A stretch of DNA of 64,000 nt from Ilex aquifolium (taxonomy: Eukaryota; Streptophyta; Magnoliopsida; Aquifoliales; Aquifoliaceae), in assembly GCA_951799425.1 (NCBI GenBank), contig OX637399.1:31866701-31930700 (forward strand), in the 5' to 3' direction. Shown here piece by piece: positions 24,676-36,014 of this stretch. A model generated the notes under the pieces. The model saw only the letters and a program-made list of their open reading frames with translations, made no database searches and was not told the DNA's origin. The translations under genes and the position numbers were made by a program. Numbering within the stretch: the first letter of the stretch is position 1; every line of letters starts with the position of its first letter.

Positions 24676-24939
24676 AAATATTAAATATTAGGAATATTCA
24701 GTATATTAACACTTCATAGTCAGGATACATTAAGAGAGTATCACGTGATAGAATCTGAAAGAATGCATGAAATAATTAACCACAGTTATATTTGAAAAGA
24801 GTAATCAACTGTAAGTTATTAGTCGGTAACTGTTGATGAGAGTAAAATCGTCAAAAACAATGACTATAAAAGTGCATATAGTAGAGAAGATGATAGATAC
24901 ACTCAAATTCTCAACGACCCCTGATTTGGGTATTATTAG

Positions 24940-25200
24940 GATTAGTTTTAGATTTGTTTAGAAAATAGTTAGTACTGTAATTAAAGTTGTTTATTTAGTC
25001 TTTCTATAACTGAAGTCATTTTGATTGAATTAATAAAGGAATCTTCTTTTATTAGTTCATTGTACTGTGTGTTTGTTCATTATTTTTCATCTAAGAAAGT
25101 TATGAAATAAGGCATTTGAACTCCTTACAACAGTTGCCTAAAAATTGTCTATCGATTGCAATATATTTATCGATCCCAACAAATTTTAAAGCAACAATAA
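24940..25200 (+). mobile_element. LTR-like remnant (family copy 2 of 3)
   Basis: Aligns with 1670-1945: TTAGTTTTAGATTTGTTTAG, GTACTGTAATTAAAGTTGTT, TTGAATTAATAAAGGAATCT and TCTTTTATTAGTTCATTGT in order. Ends and target site are not resolved. Confidence 0.4.
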
Positions 25201-25828
25201 TATAAAGTTAGTCATGATCATAAATTTTCAGTTGATTCATTTGTAACTATTGATCATAAAAGTAATAACGTAAATAAAAAGAAAAAAGAGGGATTTAGTA
25301 TAGAAGTATTATTTTCGGTAGCATAATTAAATTCCAATCGTTAAATTTAGAACTCGTCTTATCATTTGTTCCCCATGTTTCTTTATTCACTATTGCAAAG
25401 TTTATAAGGGAGCGTGTGATGAAATTTAAACCCACGACTTATCGTTCAAACGTGCTGCAAAGGCATTAGGACACCGCTGACTTCTTCCCCACATCAATAT
25501 TCCCGAACATGATTCGTTGCAAATTGCAATGCCCTGACTCACTGGTACCTTGTGCATTGGACCACAAGCAGGACTGCCCATTTTGGTTGGTAATTTGTGC
25601 ATCACAAGGTAGAATTATAAAAGCATTCGCACCAGCCATGAAAGGATCGCCGGAGGCGGCCCGACACAAAATGAGGCTTAAAGTGAAAATTTAAATAAAT
25701 TTTTTTTTTGGAACATTAAACTAAAATAAATTTTTATTGAATATATATCTAAAAGTTTTATTTGGATGTTAGACTTAATTAAACTTTCATAAAATGGGGC
25801 CTTAATGATTTGGGGTTTAAAACGACAG

Positions 25829-25883
25829 CTTCAATAGTTATACCATTGACTCAGCCTTCAATAGTTATACCATTGACTCAGCC
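25829..25883. repeat. 27-bp tandem duplication
   Basis: The unit CTTCAATAGTTATACCATTG plus ACTCAGC occurs twice head to tail without mismatch. The right duplication arm lacks this doubling, so it is recent in the left arm. Confidence 0.85.
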
Positions 25884-26334
25884 CTGGGGATTGCATGGCC
25901 TTAGACGAAAATGTTAAATTAAGCCTTATTAATATTAACCATAATAATATAAATAGTACTAAATAATTATTAAAATATTAAATTACTTTTTTGACATGCC
26001 AAAATAATAATTGAATTTTTGAATTCAAGTTTTGTACATGATCAATTTTATTAATAGAAATCAAATTATCGACGAAATATGCAATCAAGGTTATTATCCG
26101 TTAAAGATAAAGAGAATTGAAATTAAAATTTAGCGTGACTAAACATAAATTTTTTTTAAGCAAATGTAAAATTAAAAATTTGTGTGCGTGGTCTAATATT
26201 GCAGAGAACCAAAGCTATATTTAAAAAAGAAAAATTTAAGAAGACAAATGTGGTTACAATTAGTTTGGAATAGTGAGATACTCCTACTCACACTATTTTC
26301 TGGTTAACCCAGATTAGAACTGACCTTAATTTAA

Positions 26335-26799
26335 TCTATACTACTAATAAAAATATCTTAAATGAAAAACTTTGATTAACTATTTTACCCTTATAAAAAA
26401 TTATAAAGACTAACATGACTTTTTTATATTTAAATATGCAGATTACCATTATATCATTCTATTTTTAAATAACAAACTAACATCTAACAAATCATGTAAA
26501 TCTCTATTCCTGCAAAACTTTTAAATTGTCATGTTACTCTTAATAGGATATATATAAAAATATTATTCTTTTTTTCTAAAACCCCAATATTAATACACAT
26601 CTACAACTTCATTGATACAATATTATCTCCAATGCCAAAAAATCGATATATGTATTTTTTCTCTTTATCCACAATACAAACAATTTAAGTATGATAAATA
26701 TGAGATAATATCAAATTTAATTATGTAATTAAATTTTTATGTATTTTATCAAATATTTTAATGAAAACTTCACGTGCAGTGTAAGTGTTGCATTACTAG
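26335..26799 (+). mobile_element. Non-autonomous Helitron, 465 bp
   Basis: It begins TCTATACTACTAATAAAA directly after an A and ends GTTGCATTACTAG directly before a T. It therefore has the Helitron 5' TC and 3' CTAG ends inserted between A and T, with no target duplication. CACGTGCAGTG just upstream of the end is a decayed terminal hairpin. The ends match the minus-strand element at 43641-44630. It lies in a part of the left arm with no counterpart in the right arm. Confidence 0.7.
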
Positions 26800-26999
26800 T
26801 TTAAAAAAAGTATAAAGATGAAAAATTATAACTAAAAATTATAAATTTGCAAATTATAAATATTAGCTGATAGACAATTAATTAGATAGTTGATTTTGAT
26901 AATAAGACAGTAAAAATATCTTATTAGGTGATAGTACATGATTTCCATACACTCCAAGTATTGGATATGATAATACATTGTGATTATTTGATTGATTGT

Positions 27000-27235
27000 G
27001 GAAAAATCAAGCCTTAAACAACCCCCCTCCCAAAAAAAAAATTAAATTAAAATTTACCATCACTCTCTCTCTCTCTCTCTTACCATCAAGTTCAAAAGAT
27101 TGAATATAACAATCGTTTGAATATAAAAAATTAATTAATATTTTTATATATTAAAAATAAAAATATTATTAATATTAAAAAAGTCTAATTTATTATTTCC
27201 GCTTTAAGCAATAAAATATCTGGGGCCGCCTTGGT
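27000..27235. mobile_element. hAT-like fragment (same family as 18028-18480)
   Basis: Shares TTACCATCA, a CT-rich block, TTACCATCAAGTTC, a TTAATATTAAAAAA word and a terminal TCTGGGGCCGCC with the element at 18028-18480. Only the right-hand part is clear. Confidence 0.45.
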
Positions 27236-27617
27236 TTTTGGACCCCAAAAAATGATCATCTATTTTTATAAAATTATAGGGTTATATATATTCTCTCTGC
27301 CTTGAAATATAAAAAAAAATGATAAAGAGAATAGAAAATCAATATATATATTGATTGATAAGAAAGAGTTTGGTATTAAGCCGTCTTCATCCTTAAAATG
27401 GCATGTCACTACTTAACTATTAGATTCAATATATCTGAAATATAGAAAGTTTTATTGATCATTTCCTTGATACAGACATATATTTGGCACCAAATTACTA
27501 TTTTGGCAAGCCAAACTATGCATATTTATTACTGCTTCATTACATTACAAGCATGTATGAAACATCTTATTCCTATAAGTAACTCTGGACACAGGCTCGA
27601 GCGGTCCCTTTAAGTGC

Positions 27618-28620
27618 CTAAGCAAAAGGCCTCTGGTTGTAGCAATCCAGATTGTTGCCATAGCCGACTCCCAGTATGTCACAGTATCTCTTGTAGAAAC
27701 CGATACGATCCTCCACCTGTGGGTTAGAACCTTTACCACATTCAATTCCACCGTTGATGATATTCGTGATCACTCCATAGCCAGGTACACGACCGGCCGC
27801 TGTATCTGCTGCCGATGGCCTCCATGTTCCGGTGATGACGTCGTGGCATGAAGGTTTTGGCGATTGGGGTGTCATCCAAAACCAAAACCCTGTCTTGAAA
27901 GAAACTACTGGATCGTTTGCAACGGTTTCGGGGCTGTTTAGCAGATTCAATCCGATGGCTCTTCCTGCTGGACCATAGTTGTAGTTGCTGGCAAGTCATG
28001 GTACACATCCAAGCACAAAGTTAAGGTTTTGTGATGGATGCAATTCAGAAGAAGAGGGCAAAACATGCTCTAATCTGTTGATTATATATCTAAACCAAAA
28101 TGAAAAAGAAAACACTTACTATGAGATTTGGATGGGGCCTCGACCATAGTACTTCTTACCAGGAACGCATGGCCATTGTTGATTTGCAACACAATAATCT
28201 GGTGGGTTGCCTTGTTCTTCTTTGAAGCAGTATCCCCATGCATATGGTCCATCCGGGGCAGTAGCCCACCCACCTATGTTAATCCATCCAAAATATATAA
28301 GTAATCTTGGTATCATGCATTATATACATTACTGTAAGAAACATTATACCTGTGGTTTCATGGGATGTTTGTGCCAAAAAGGCAGCAATTTCTCTCTTAC
28401 GAATGTCTGTACCACCAGTTGTTCCAAAAGCTCCAAATGACTTGGCTGCAGCTATGAAAGCTTCATAAGTGTAGAACCCTTTCCCAGGGCAAGCCGCATC
28501 ATTCCGATGCTTCAACATCTGTTCAAACTGGGTTTTACTGATAATCGACCCGACATCGCCTTGAGACAAGGCCCCTATGATAGACAAGAAAGAGAACAAC
28601 ACCACACCCCAAAAACTCAT
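27618..28620 (-). CDS. Class II chitinase, GH19 (copy 1)
   Basis: Three exons on the minus strand: 28620-28350, 28273-28120 and 27987-27618, giving 264 residues. A signal peptide covers about residues 1-19. There is no hevein chitin-binding domain, so this is the class II layout. The GH19 catalytic pair is Glu88 (TSHETTGG) and Glu110 (CFKEEQG). [35 protein letters not shown] and [20 protein letters not shown] follow as in barley chitinase, and the protein stops at the usual RPFA. It should be a secreted enzyme that hydrolyses chitin, typically in pathogen defence. I placed the start at MSFWGVV: an upstream in-frame Met exists, but TATA would then fall inside the coding region. The promoter is interrupted by a hAT-like element 61 bp upstream. 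Confidence 0.94.
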
Positions 28621-28672
28621 TTTTTCTCTCTCCCTCTTAAGATGTGGGTTTTTTTTTTTTTTTTGGTGGGGA

Positions 28673-28680
28673 TATATATA
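28673..28680 (-). promoter_or_regulatory. TATA box of chitinase copy 1, inside a transposon TSD
   Basis: TATATATA, 53 bp before the ATG, corresponds to the TATA box of chitinase copy 2 (34505-34512). It is one of the two target-site duplicates of the element at 28681-29574. The core TATA was thus kept on the gene side while the upstream promoter moved away. Confidence 0.65.
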
Positions 28681-29574
28681 GCCGGGGCGGAGGGAGGCAT
28701 GGGCCAGGGTGGGCAAGTCCCCCCCCCCCTCAAAAAAATATTAGGCCCCTATTATTTAACCAAAAGAATTAAAAAATTAAACCCATTTAAAATAAAAAAA
28801 ATTGAGTTCATCACTATCTACCCAAACCTATTAAAAAAATAAAATTTTTGACCCAACATTAAAAACAAAATTTTTGGTCACCATTAAGACTTTAAAACAA
28901 AACTTTTGGCCCACTATATTTAATTGTGCCTACCCTAATATTGTGTTTTGGTGATATTGATTTAAATAGAGTCATACCTAAATGATTTAACTTTTTGAAC
29001 AATGTTATTGAAACCTAATTTTAGGACCTAATATATTGCGATATTAAGTATAATAGTGAATCTTAATATTTAATAAACTCTACTGTCTATCCAATAGTCA
29101 CAAATCATTGGGTCTTCATCAATTAAATCTCAAATTAGGTACAACTAATATAATTGTTAACTTTTAGACATGTCCGAATATGTTTTGAACATATTGATAT
29201 TATTTTATAATTTTTTAAAATTATAGGGTTATTTCGTTATTATATAAAAATGTGTGTCGTTATGTAGTAAATTATTAGATCATAAATAGAAAATTGTTAC
29301 CGCGATTTTATATATAAAAGAAATATTATTGATAAAATTAATTTGTAACACTTTCAAATAATAAAAACATACCAGGGTCAATTGAAAGTAATAATAATTA
29401 GTCGCATTCTCGATAAGAAGTTTTAATTATTATTTTTTTGTTTATAAGTATATCGATTTTTAATCTTTTATGTTTAAAAAGTATTAAATATAAATTTATG
29501 AACTTTTACGGTCTATTAAAAAAAATTAAAACATGCTGGTGTGCCCACCCTAACAAAATTTCTAGCTCCGCCAC
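28681..29574. mobile_element. hAT-like element, 894 bp, with 8-bp TSD TATATATA
   Basis: The ends are GGGGCGGAG (shortly after 28681) and CTCCGCCAC (to 29574), an inverted pair followed inward by GGGTGGGCA on the left and TGCCCACCC-like sequence on the right. Flanks are TATATATA at 28673-28680 and 29575-29582. Chitinase copy 2 has a single TATATATA at the same place and no element, so it shows the empty site. The interior is AT-rich without a transposase frame. Confidence 0.8.
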
Positions 29575-31204
29575 TATATATAGGCATGGTTTTGATGTGT
29601 TGGGTTTGGGTTTGCATGGGGGAGGGGGAGGAGAGACTTTTCTGCTGATATGGACATTTTAACCATTGATTATCAGTTTTCAATTTCTAACGATGTGGAG
29701 CCATCACTACACGTACCAATCTTAACTAGGGGTCCCGAACAGATGCCGTAAGGAAGACTCTAACTACGGAGTCAAGTAAGACAATGAAAATTCATATTCG
29801 ATTCATTTCTTTTTTTCTTCAATTGATCATAGTTATGCTATTCCATGGCCCCCACTAGACTTTTCTTCTAATAATATTAATGTAGGGATATATTAACCAT
29901 TAATTGACAATTTTTCAAAGTTGTATTAACCTCGATCTCTAAGTATGTCCTCAAAAAAGAGTTTGCTTTCCTAAAAAAAGAGTTTGTTTTTGAGTTATCA
30001 CTACACGTATCCATCCTGATTTGATTGAATCGGGGAAGATGGGAGGTATTAGGACTTTTATTACTTTAATTTGAGCAACCATACCATACAAAAAAAATTT
30101 GGGGTCCAAACCTGAAGACACAAAAAATGGGTGCAATTCAATTCTTTACAAGAAAACTTGATACAACCTTAATTACAATACTGAATTCTATTCTAAACTA
30201 ATATGAAAACTACTACTAATGATGCCCAAGTCGTGAGAAGTGTTATTTCTTGAATTTTAAAATCCAGATTAACTGATCTTGATTCTTTTTTCGATCACTA
30301 TTATCCCTCATAATAACTTAATCATCCTTTCGTAAATAGCTCCAATCGTAAAACTATTAGCCTATCTTTTCCACATTACTCCTTGTACATCCCAAAGTAA
30401 CATATTTACTAAATATTGTAGCATGAGCCATCTCTGGATGTTTTGAATTTTCTCATGAGCTTAATCAATAGTGATATTTGTGGAGATGATTGCGGTAAAA
30501 AGAATGTACCTTGGACCTGAAGAGAATGTACCATTTGGATAAGTTAGGCAGGACGATAAGGTTTTTTGTCGCCTTACGTGTTGAATAAGACACCTCTATT
30601 ACTGGTTAAAAACAGTCAAGATTGCAGTCGGTGTCTAGAGGCTGCTTCTCAAGCTTTCCATCAAATCTTTCTTGTATTAGCAGTTAAAAACACCCCAAGT
30701 ACTATGGTAAAGAAAAGGGTTGGTAAGTATTTTTTGTTCCTCAAGAATGCATTTTTTGTTAATTTAATTTTTATTGTATTAATTTTATTAATTTAATCCT
30801 TAAAATATTTAAATTCGTATCACTTTGGTCTTTAATCAAATAATCTGTCAAGTTTTTTTACGAAAGTGATCACGTGTCATTTTTATACATAAAACTTAGG
30901 GTTATATTTTTTATTAACGGATCATATCGGTTAACACGAACATAACATGAAAATACATAAGTCAACACGACACTATTAATTAAATGAGTTGAATTAAAAT
31001 TAATTAATACTCAACATAAATCTAAAATATTCTGATGCGAATACGACCTGACATAACAAGATTACGACCTATGGAAGTGTTGTCTAGCTAAAAGACTGAT
31101 GGGTATGTGTGATTTTGTCAAATACCGATCAACCCAACCTATTAGATTTGACCATATCTTCTGGCTACCTTCCTACACGAAACTTCTTTTTTTTTTTTAA
31201 ATAT

Positions 31205-31400
31205 TAAGATTTAGGGGGATTGTGTCAATTTCCACACACTTTAATTAATTTTTTCTTCAGTTCGACCAAATATAGGTAATCGACTCTAAAATTAGAGAAT
31301 TTATGAAGAATAAATCTCTCACAATTTAAGTTCAAAAAAATTACTAATTTTTGAATTCAGAATATCTTAGTTTATAGCGAATGCTTGTCTTCACAATTAA
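31205..31400 (-). repeat. SINE-like dispersed repeat, copy F
   Basis: Minus-strand copy with TTTGAATTCA, TTAAATTGTGAGAGATTTA, GAGTCGATTACCTATATTTG and a decayed end. It lies in the spacer between the duplication arms. Confidence 0.5.
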
Positions 31401-31964
31401 CAAACAAATTAATGATGTGACGATGATATGGTCCGATAGTATTATTGAGTCGATAACTCCTAAAATTTTTCATTGGAATTTCATCACTTGACAAATCATT
31501 ATTTCGATAAATTAAATCATTTTTTTTTAAATCCAACAAAATTACTCATTAAATAACTATACATCAATGTAACACAATAACTATCTTGTATATAAAAAAA
31601 AGTGGTATAAATCTTTTTATTTACTTTTTTTTCAAATTAAATAATAATATTATGTAATGATAATAATAATATATCACTATTACATTCAATATTTACTCCT
31701 GCCGACAGATTTGAGGGAAAGCTTGAGAGGCAGCCTCTGGAAACCGACTTCGATCTTGACTGTTTTTAACTGATAATACACGTGTTCTTATTCACCATGT
31801 AAGAAAGACCCTTCTCCTCCTGCCTAACTTGTCCAAGCTACATTCTCTTCCAGTCCAAGGTACATCCTCTTTGCCAAAATCATCTCCACAAATGTCCTAC
31901 TAATATTACCGTTGATTAAGCTTATGAGAAAATTCCAAAAATCCACAGATGGGTCGTGTTCAAG

Positions 31965-32357
31965 GACGAAGCTAGGATTTTATCTTTGAGGAAATCAAAT
32001 ATTAGACATGAAAATTTTGCTTTAAGATGTTATTTTATTCTTAAATATATTGCATAAATCAACACATGCATATTACACTTCTTCTAATTCAAAAATTCGT
32101 CAAAATTTGAGAATCTCTATCTCTTAAAGTTCTATCAGACTTCCGATCAATCTCTTGCCGAAATTCAATCGATCTTAAGCAAAAAGATATATGACTTCTT
32201 CGTAAGAGTAGTTCGATCGTGAAAAAGGACTGAATTTTTCAAAGAATAAGTTTTTGATGGAATTAGACTTGCAACCGTGAAAAGGATTGATCCTACTCTA
32301 AGGGTTCTAAAAATTCTAGGGGGGAGCAATGGACCCCTTAGGCCATGGTGAAGCGCT
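31965..32357. mobile_element. hAT-like insertion in the right arm only
   Basis: The matching left-arm sequence (near 30415-30440) runs continuously where this arm is interrupted. The ends AAGGACGAAGCTAGG and GAAGCGCTGCCAC are weak inverted repeats. The flanks GTCGTGTT and CTCGTGCT look like an aged 8-bp duplication (6 of 8 positions). Frames within it match nothing I recognise. Confidence 0.5.
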
Positions 32358-32499
32358 GCCACATCTCGTGCTACAATATTTAGTAAATAAATTTGAAAAG
32401 CATAGTTTTATCTTTTGGTTATTTTGGAATGTACAATGACAGACACATGTCACGAATAAATCTGCAAAGAACTTGCCACGTGGTTGGCATTCGAGCAAT

Positions 32500-32581
32500 G
32501 TGGAAAATATAGGCCACTTGGTATGACGTTTGAAATTTGAAGAGTAATTTGGAAAATATATGCCACTTGGTATGACGTTTG
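32500..32581. repeat. Tandem duplication of about 48 bp
   Basis: GGAAAATATAGGCCACTTGG plus TATGACGTTTGA occurs twice, about 48 bp apart. Confidence 0.7.
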
Positions 32582-32679
32582 ACAGTAATCAAAGAAAGAA
32601 TCAGGATGAGTTAACATGACTTTTGAAATTCAAGAAAATAATAGTTGTCACGACTTGGACATCATTAATACTAGTTTTC

Positions 32680-32960
32680 TAATTAGTTTAGGATGGAATT
32701 TAGTATTGTAATTAAGATTGTTTCATCAAAAAAAATTCAAAAAAGAGTCTCTTTTAAGATTAATAATAAATAAAAATATTACCTTTTGTTAATCTTTCTT
32801 AAATCATTCTCTTTTACTAAAATTAGGTCAATTGTTTTCATACAAAGAAGTTCTGAAATACAACAATTGAACTTCATTTAAACAATTACTTGTAGTACGT
32901 CTACAAGCTTTAATTTAAGCTTACACAACACATTCTATTTCAGATCAAAGCTTTCGAAGC
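32680..32960 (+). mobile_element. LTR-like remnant (family copy 3 of 3)
   Basis: Related to 1670-1945 and 24940-25200: AATTAGTTTAGGATGG, GTATTGTAATTAAGATTGTT, TCTTTTACTAA and ACAACAATTGAACTTCATTT. Part of it is also present in reverse at 30130-30210, so it predates the inverted duplication. Confidence 0.4.
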
Positions 32961-33528
32961 CTTCGAGTCGCCTCCAATCCTTTGATCAAAATTAAGCCTC
33001 TCCGACCATCTTAAAAAGCTGGAGTTGTCTACGATATCGAATTTTTTTTCGATATCGTGCCGATATTTATCATATTTGTGAGTACTTTTAATACTGTTGT
33101 GATACCCAAAAAAAATAGTGAAAATAATAAAAAATAGTTTTCACAACAGTGGTAAAAACACACATAAAAATAGTAAATTATCCACAAAAGTGATAATTTT
33201 TTTTGTATAGAAGAAAAGTGGTAAAAATAATTACCACAACATTGGTAAAATTATTGTACTAAGGCAGATTTTGGCAATTAAAATCTGATTTTTAGTCGAC
33301 TTTGAACCTAAATTAAAATGGGACATGCTTGTTGTTTCTAGTAAATTTTCGTGGGTTCGTATTCTACTCTGTGAGAAAAATAACGTAGTGTATTCACGTG
33401 CTCAAATCGAGTAAAAAATGAATGAGAAAATATGCTCCAAAGTAACTCATTTGGGTTGTGAAAATAGAGGTTGTGTAATGTGAGATTTGACACTAATTCC
33501 ACATTAATTGAGGAAGAAATTCTACTTA

Positions 33529-33573
<45 letters not shown>
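33529..33573. repeat. TA microsatellite
   Basis: About 22 uninterrupted TA dinucleotides in the private segment of the right arm. Confidence 0.95.
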
Positions 33574-33576
<3 letters not shown>

Positions 33577-34345
33577 AAGTTTGCTCTCTATGGGGTACCA
33601 CACTTTTATGAAAGAAACGAGCGCCTACATGTCATCGGTTCCGACCACACACGTCACCCAACCAGGCTCAAGTGTGAATGTGGTTTGGACCAATTTTTAT
33701 CTTTTTGGAGAAAATTCATTTAACGAGTGAATTTCTTAATCCATAATTTAATTTCTGGTATCCGTTTGATTTAAATTCACACTAGTTCAAATTTTTGCTT
33801 CTCTCCAGTCCGAATTTTTGAGTTGCGTCTATTCAAATTTTTTAGTTCTCTCCAGTTCGAATGTAACTGTTTCGTTCTTACTTGTTCATGTTTCGTTCTC
33901 GACTATTACTGTTTTATTCTAAATTGCATGATACAAATCAAATGACTCGACAGTTAATAGCTCACGTTCAGTTCAAGAACAAGCTTGTTTAAACATTTTT
34001 AATGCAAAGCACTCATAGAGGTTAAATCAGTTGAGTTTTTTCTGGTAAAGAATATCTTTGACTTTTGAACCCCAAAAATTTGTGTACTGTATAAAGTCAA
34101 GATAAGATAAGATTGCTCAAATTAAAGTAATAAAAGTCCTTCCGATCTTCCGCAATTCAAGCAAATCAGGTTGGACACTATAGGAGGAACCACGGTACAC
34201 CCCATATAGAGCAAGAAAGTCTTAAAGAGCAGACGCCATGAACTACTATACGCCATGAACTACTAGTTGTCTTTTAAAAAAAAAACTACTAGTTGGAGAC
34301 GAAGGTCCATTACACGTTAGCTACTTCTAGAATAGCTAGACATTC

Positions 34346-34351
34346 TTGACT
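34346..34351 (+). promoter_or_regulatory. W-box-like TTGACT upstream of chitinase copy 2
   Basis: TTGACT, a WRKY-factor core, lies between two direct repeats of AATAGCTAGACATT (near 34331 and 34358), about 240 bp before the ATG. W-boxes are common in pathogen-induced chitinase promoters, but a six-base match is weak evidence. Confidence 0.3.
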
Positions 34352-34504
34352 ATTCTAAAATAGCTAGACATTTTGTTATAAGTGTTTAAGTTTGTACCGA
34401 CTATTCTCTCGAACTCTGAACCGACCACATGGTTAAAAATTGAGAACTACTGACCAATATCCCTATCAGGAGAAAAGTCTTCCCCAACCCATCAAAACCA
34501 TGCC

Positions 34505-34512
34505 TATATATA
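34505..34512 (+). promoter_or_regulatory. TATA box of chitinase copy 2
   Basis: TATATATA 75 bp before the ATG, followed by a C-rich and then AG-rich leader. The same box in copy 1 is a transposon target site. Confidence 0.65.
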
Positions 34513-34586
34513 CCCCCCCACCTTTCCTCTGCTAAAACCCACATCTTAAGAGACACTAAGCCAAAAAAAAGAGAGAGAGAAAAAAA

Positions 34587-35737
34587 ATGACGTTTTGGAC
34601 AGTGGTGTTGCTCTGTTTCTTGTTTATTGTAGGAGCCTTGTCTCAAGGCGATGTCGGTTCGATCATCAGTAAAACCCAATTTGATCAGATGTTGAAGCAT
34701 CGGGATGATGAGGCTTGCCCTGGGAAAGGGTTCTACACTTATGATGCTTTCATAGCTGCAGCCAAGTCATTTGGAGCTTTTGGAACTACTGGTGATACAG
34801 ACAATCGTAAGAGAGAAATTGCTGCCTTTTTGGCACAAACATCCCATGAAACCACAGGTATAATGTTTCTTACAGCAATGTATATAATGCATGATACCAA
34901 GGTTACTTATATATTTTGGATGGATTAACATAGGTGGGTGGGCTACTGCCCCGGATGGACCATATGCATGGGGATACTGCTTCAAAGAAGAACAAGGCAA
35001 CCCACCAGATTATTGTGTTGCAAATCAACAATGGCCATGCGTTCCTGGTAAGAAGTACTATGGTCGAGGCCCCATCCAAATCTCATAGTAAGTGTTTGTC
35101 TTTTTCACTTTGGTTTAGATATATAATCAACAGATTAGAGCATGTTTTGCCCTCTTCTTCTGAATTGCATCCATTACAAAACCTTAACTTTGTGCTTGGA
35201 TGTGTACCATGACTTGCCAGCAACTACAACTATGGTCCAGCAGGAAGAGCCATCGGATTGAATCTGCTGAACAGCCCCGAAACCGTTGCAAACGATCCAG
35301 TAGTTTCTTTCAAGACAGCGTTTTGGTTTTGGATGACACCCCAATCGCCAAAACCTTCATGCCACGACGTCATCACCGGAACATGGAAGCCATCGGCAGC
35401 AGATACAGCGGCCGGTCGTGTCCCTGGCTATGGTGTGATCACCAATATCATCAACGGTGGAATTGAATGTGGTAAAGGTTCTAACCCACAGGTGGAGGAT
35501 CGGATCGGTTTCTACAAGAGATACTGTGACATACTAGGAGTCGGCTATGGCAACAATCTGGATTGCTACAACCAGAGGCCTTCTGCTTGGGAGGGGTTTG
35601 GATTGGATTGTCCAAACCCGGATTTGACCCAAAGATGGGATTCAAAGATGGGATTCAACGTTCAATGCTGTCTATACTCATGTTTGGTATGCGAAGAGAT
35701 ATATGATTATTATGATAATATATTTGTATGTAAATGA
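34587..35737 (+). CDS. Class II chitinase, GH19 (copy 2) with altered C-terminus
   Basis: Three exons: 34587-34857, 34934-35087 and 35221-35737, 313 residues. A signal peptide (to ALSQ) leads into the same GH19 domain as copy 1, with Glu88 (HETTGG) and Glu110 (FKEEQG) intact and no hevein domain. Against copy 1, exon 1 differs at about a dozen residues. Exon 2 is identical, and exon 3 differs at only three positions up to the normal end. Copy 1 stops after RPFA. Here the stop codon reads TGG and translation runs 49 residues into an insertion, ending FVCK. The tail has five cysteines and no family match. The gene should still encode a secreted chitinase; whether the tail affects folding or sorting is unknown. 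It is head to head with copy 1, about 6 kb away. Confidence 0.88.
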
Positions 35738-36014
35738 CTATTGTGCCCTTTAATTAATTTAATCCAAACATGGGTATGGATAGATGAGGGGTATAAATGT
35801 CATTTGAATATGAAACCTCTAAACCCACATATGAAACCCACCCCCCCCCCATGGGTTTCATGAAACCCATGAACATGGGTTTCATGACCGGGCCAGGACC
35901 GGGCCGGATTTCAAACCCGGGGATACATGCCTACTTACCAAATATGGGTTTAAGGGGGTTTAGTCCCAAACCCATGTTCCAAAACCCCCCCCAAACCCAT
36001 ATACCAAACAGCCC
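35590..36014. mobile_element. Insertion at the chitinase copy 2 stop codon
   Basis: Copy 1 reads GCTTAGGCACTTAAAGGG at its end. Copy 2 reads GCTTGG, then about 425 extra bp, then CTTAAAGGG. The insert begins GGGAGGGGTTTGG and ends CCAAACAGCCC, weak inverted ends. It holds a run of ATGGGTTTCATG-type words in both senses (35820-35890) that can fold back. The target duplication is at most 3 bp (CTT) or absent, so the superfamily is unresolved. Confidence 0.65.

Larger units (their letters stand above)
25494..30668. repeat. Left arm of the large interrupted inverted duplication
   Basis: Pieces of this arm match, in inverted order and reverse sense, pieces of 31707-41089. The pairs are 25494-26040 with 39857-41089; 27391-28680 with 34505-36243; 29575-29710 with 34420-34512; 30010-30120 with 34060-34150; 30130-30320 with 32570-32730; and 30320-30668 with 31707-32520. 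Between paired pieces each arm has private insertions. The left arm's outer end is a copy of the upstream promoter of the bHLH gene at 41.6 kb. The spacer between arms is 30669-31706. Confidence 0.85.

Noticed and set aside
28621-28716. Upstream in-frame Met extending chitinase copy 1 by 32 residues
   Set aside because: It would place the start inside the transposon, upstream of the TATA box, and hide the signal peptide. Copy 2 starts at the equivalent of MSFWGVV.
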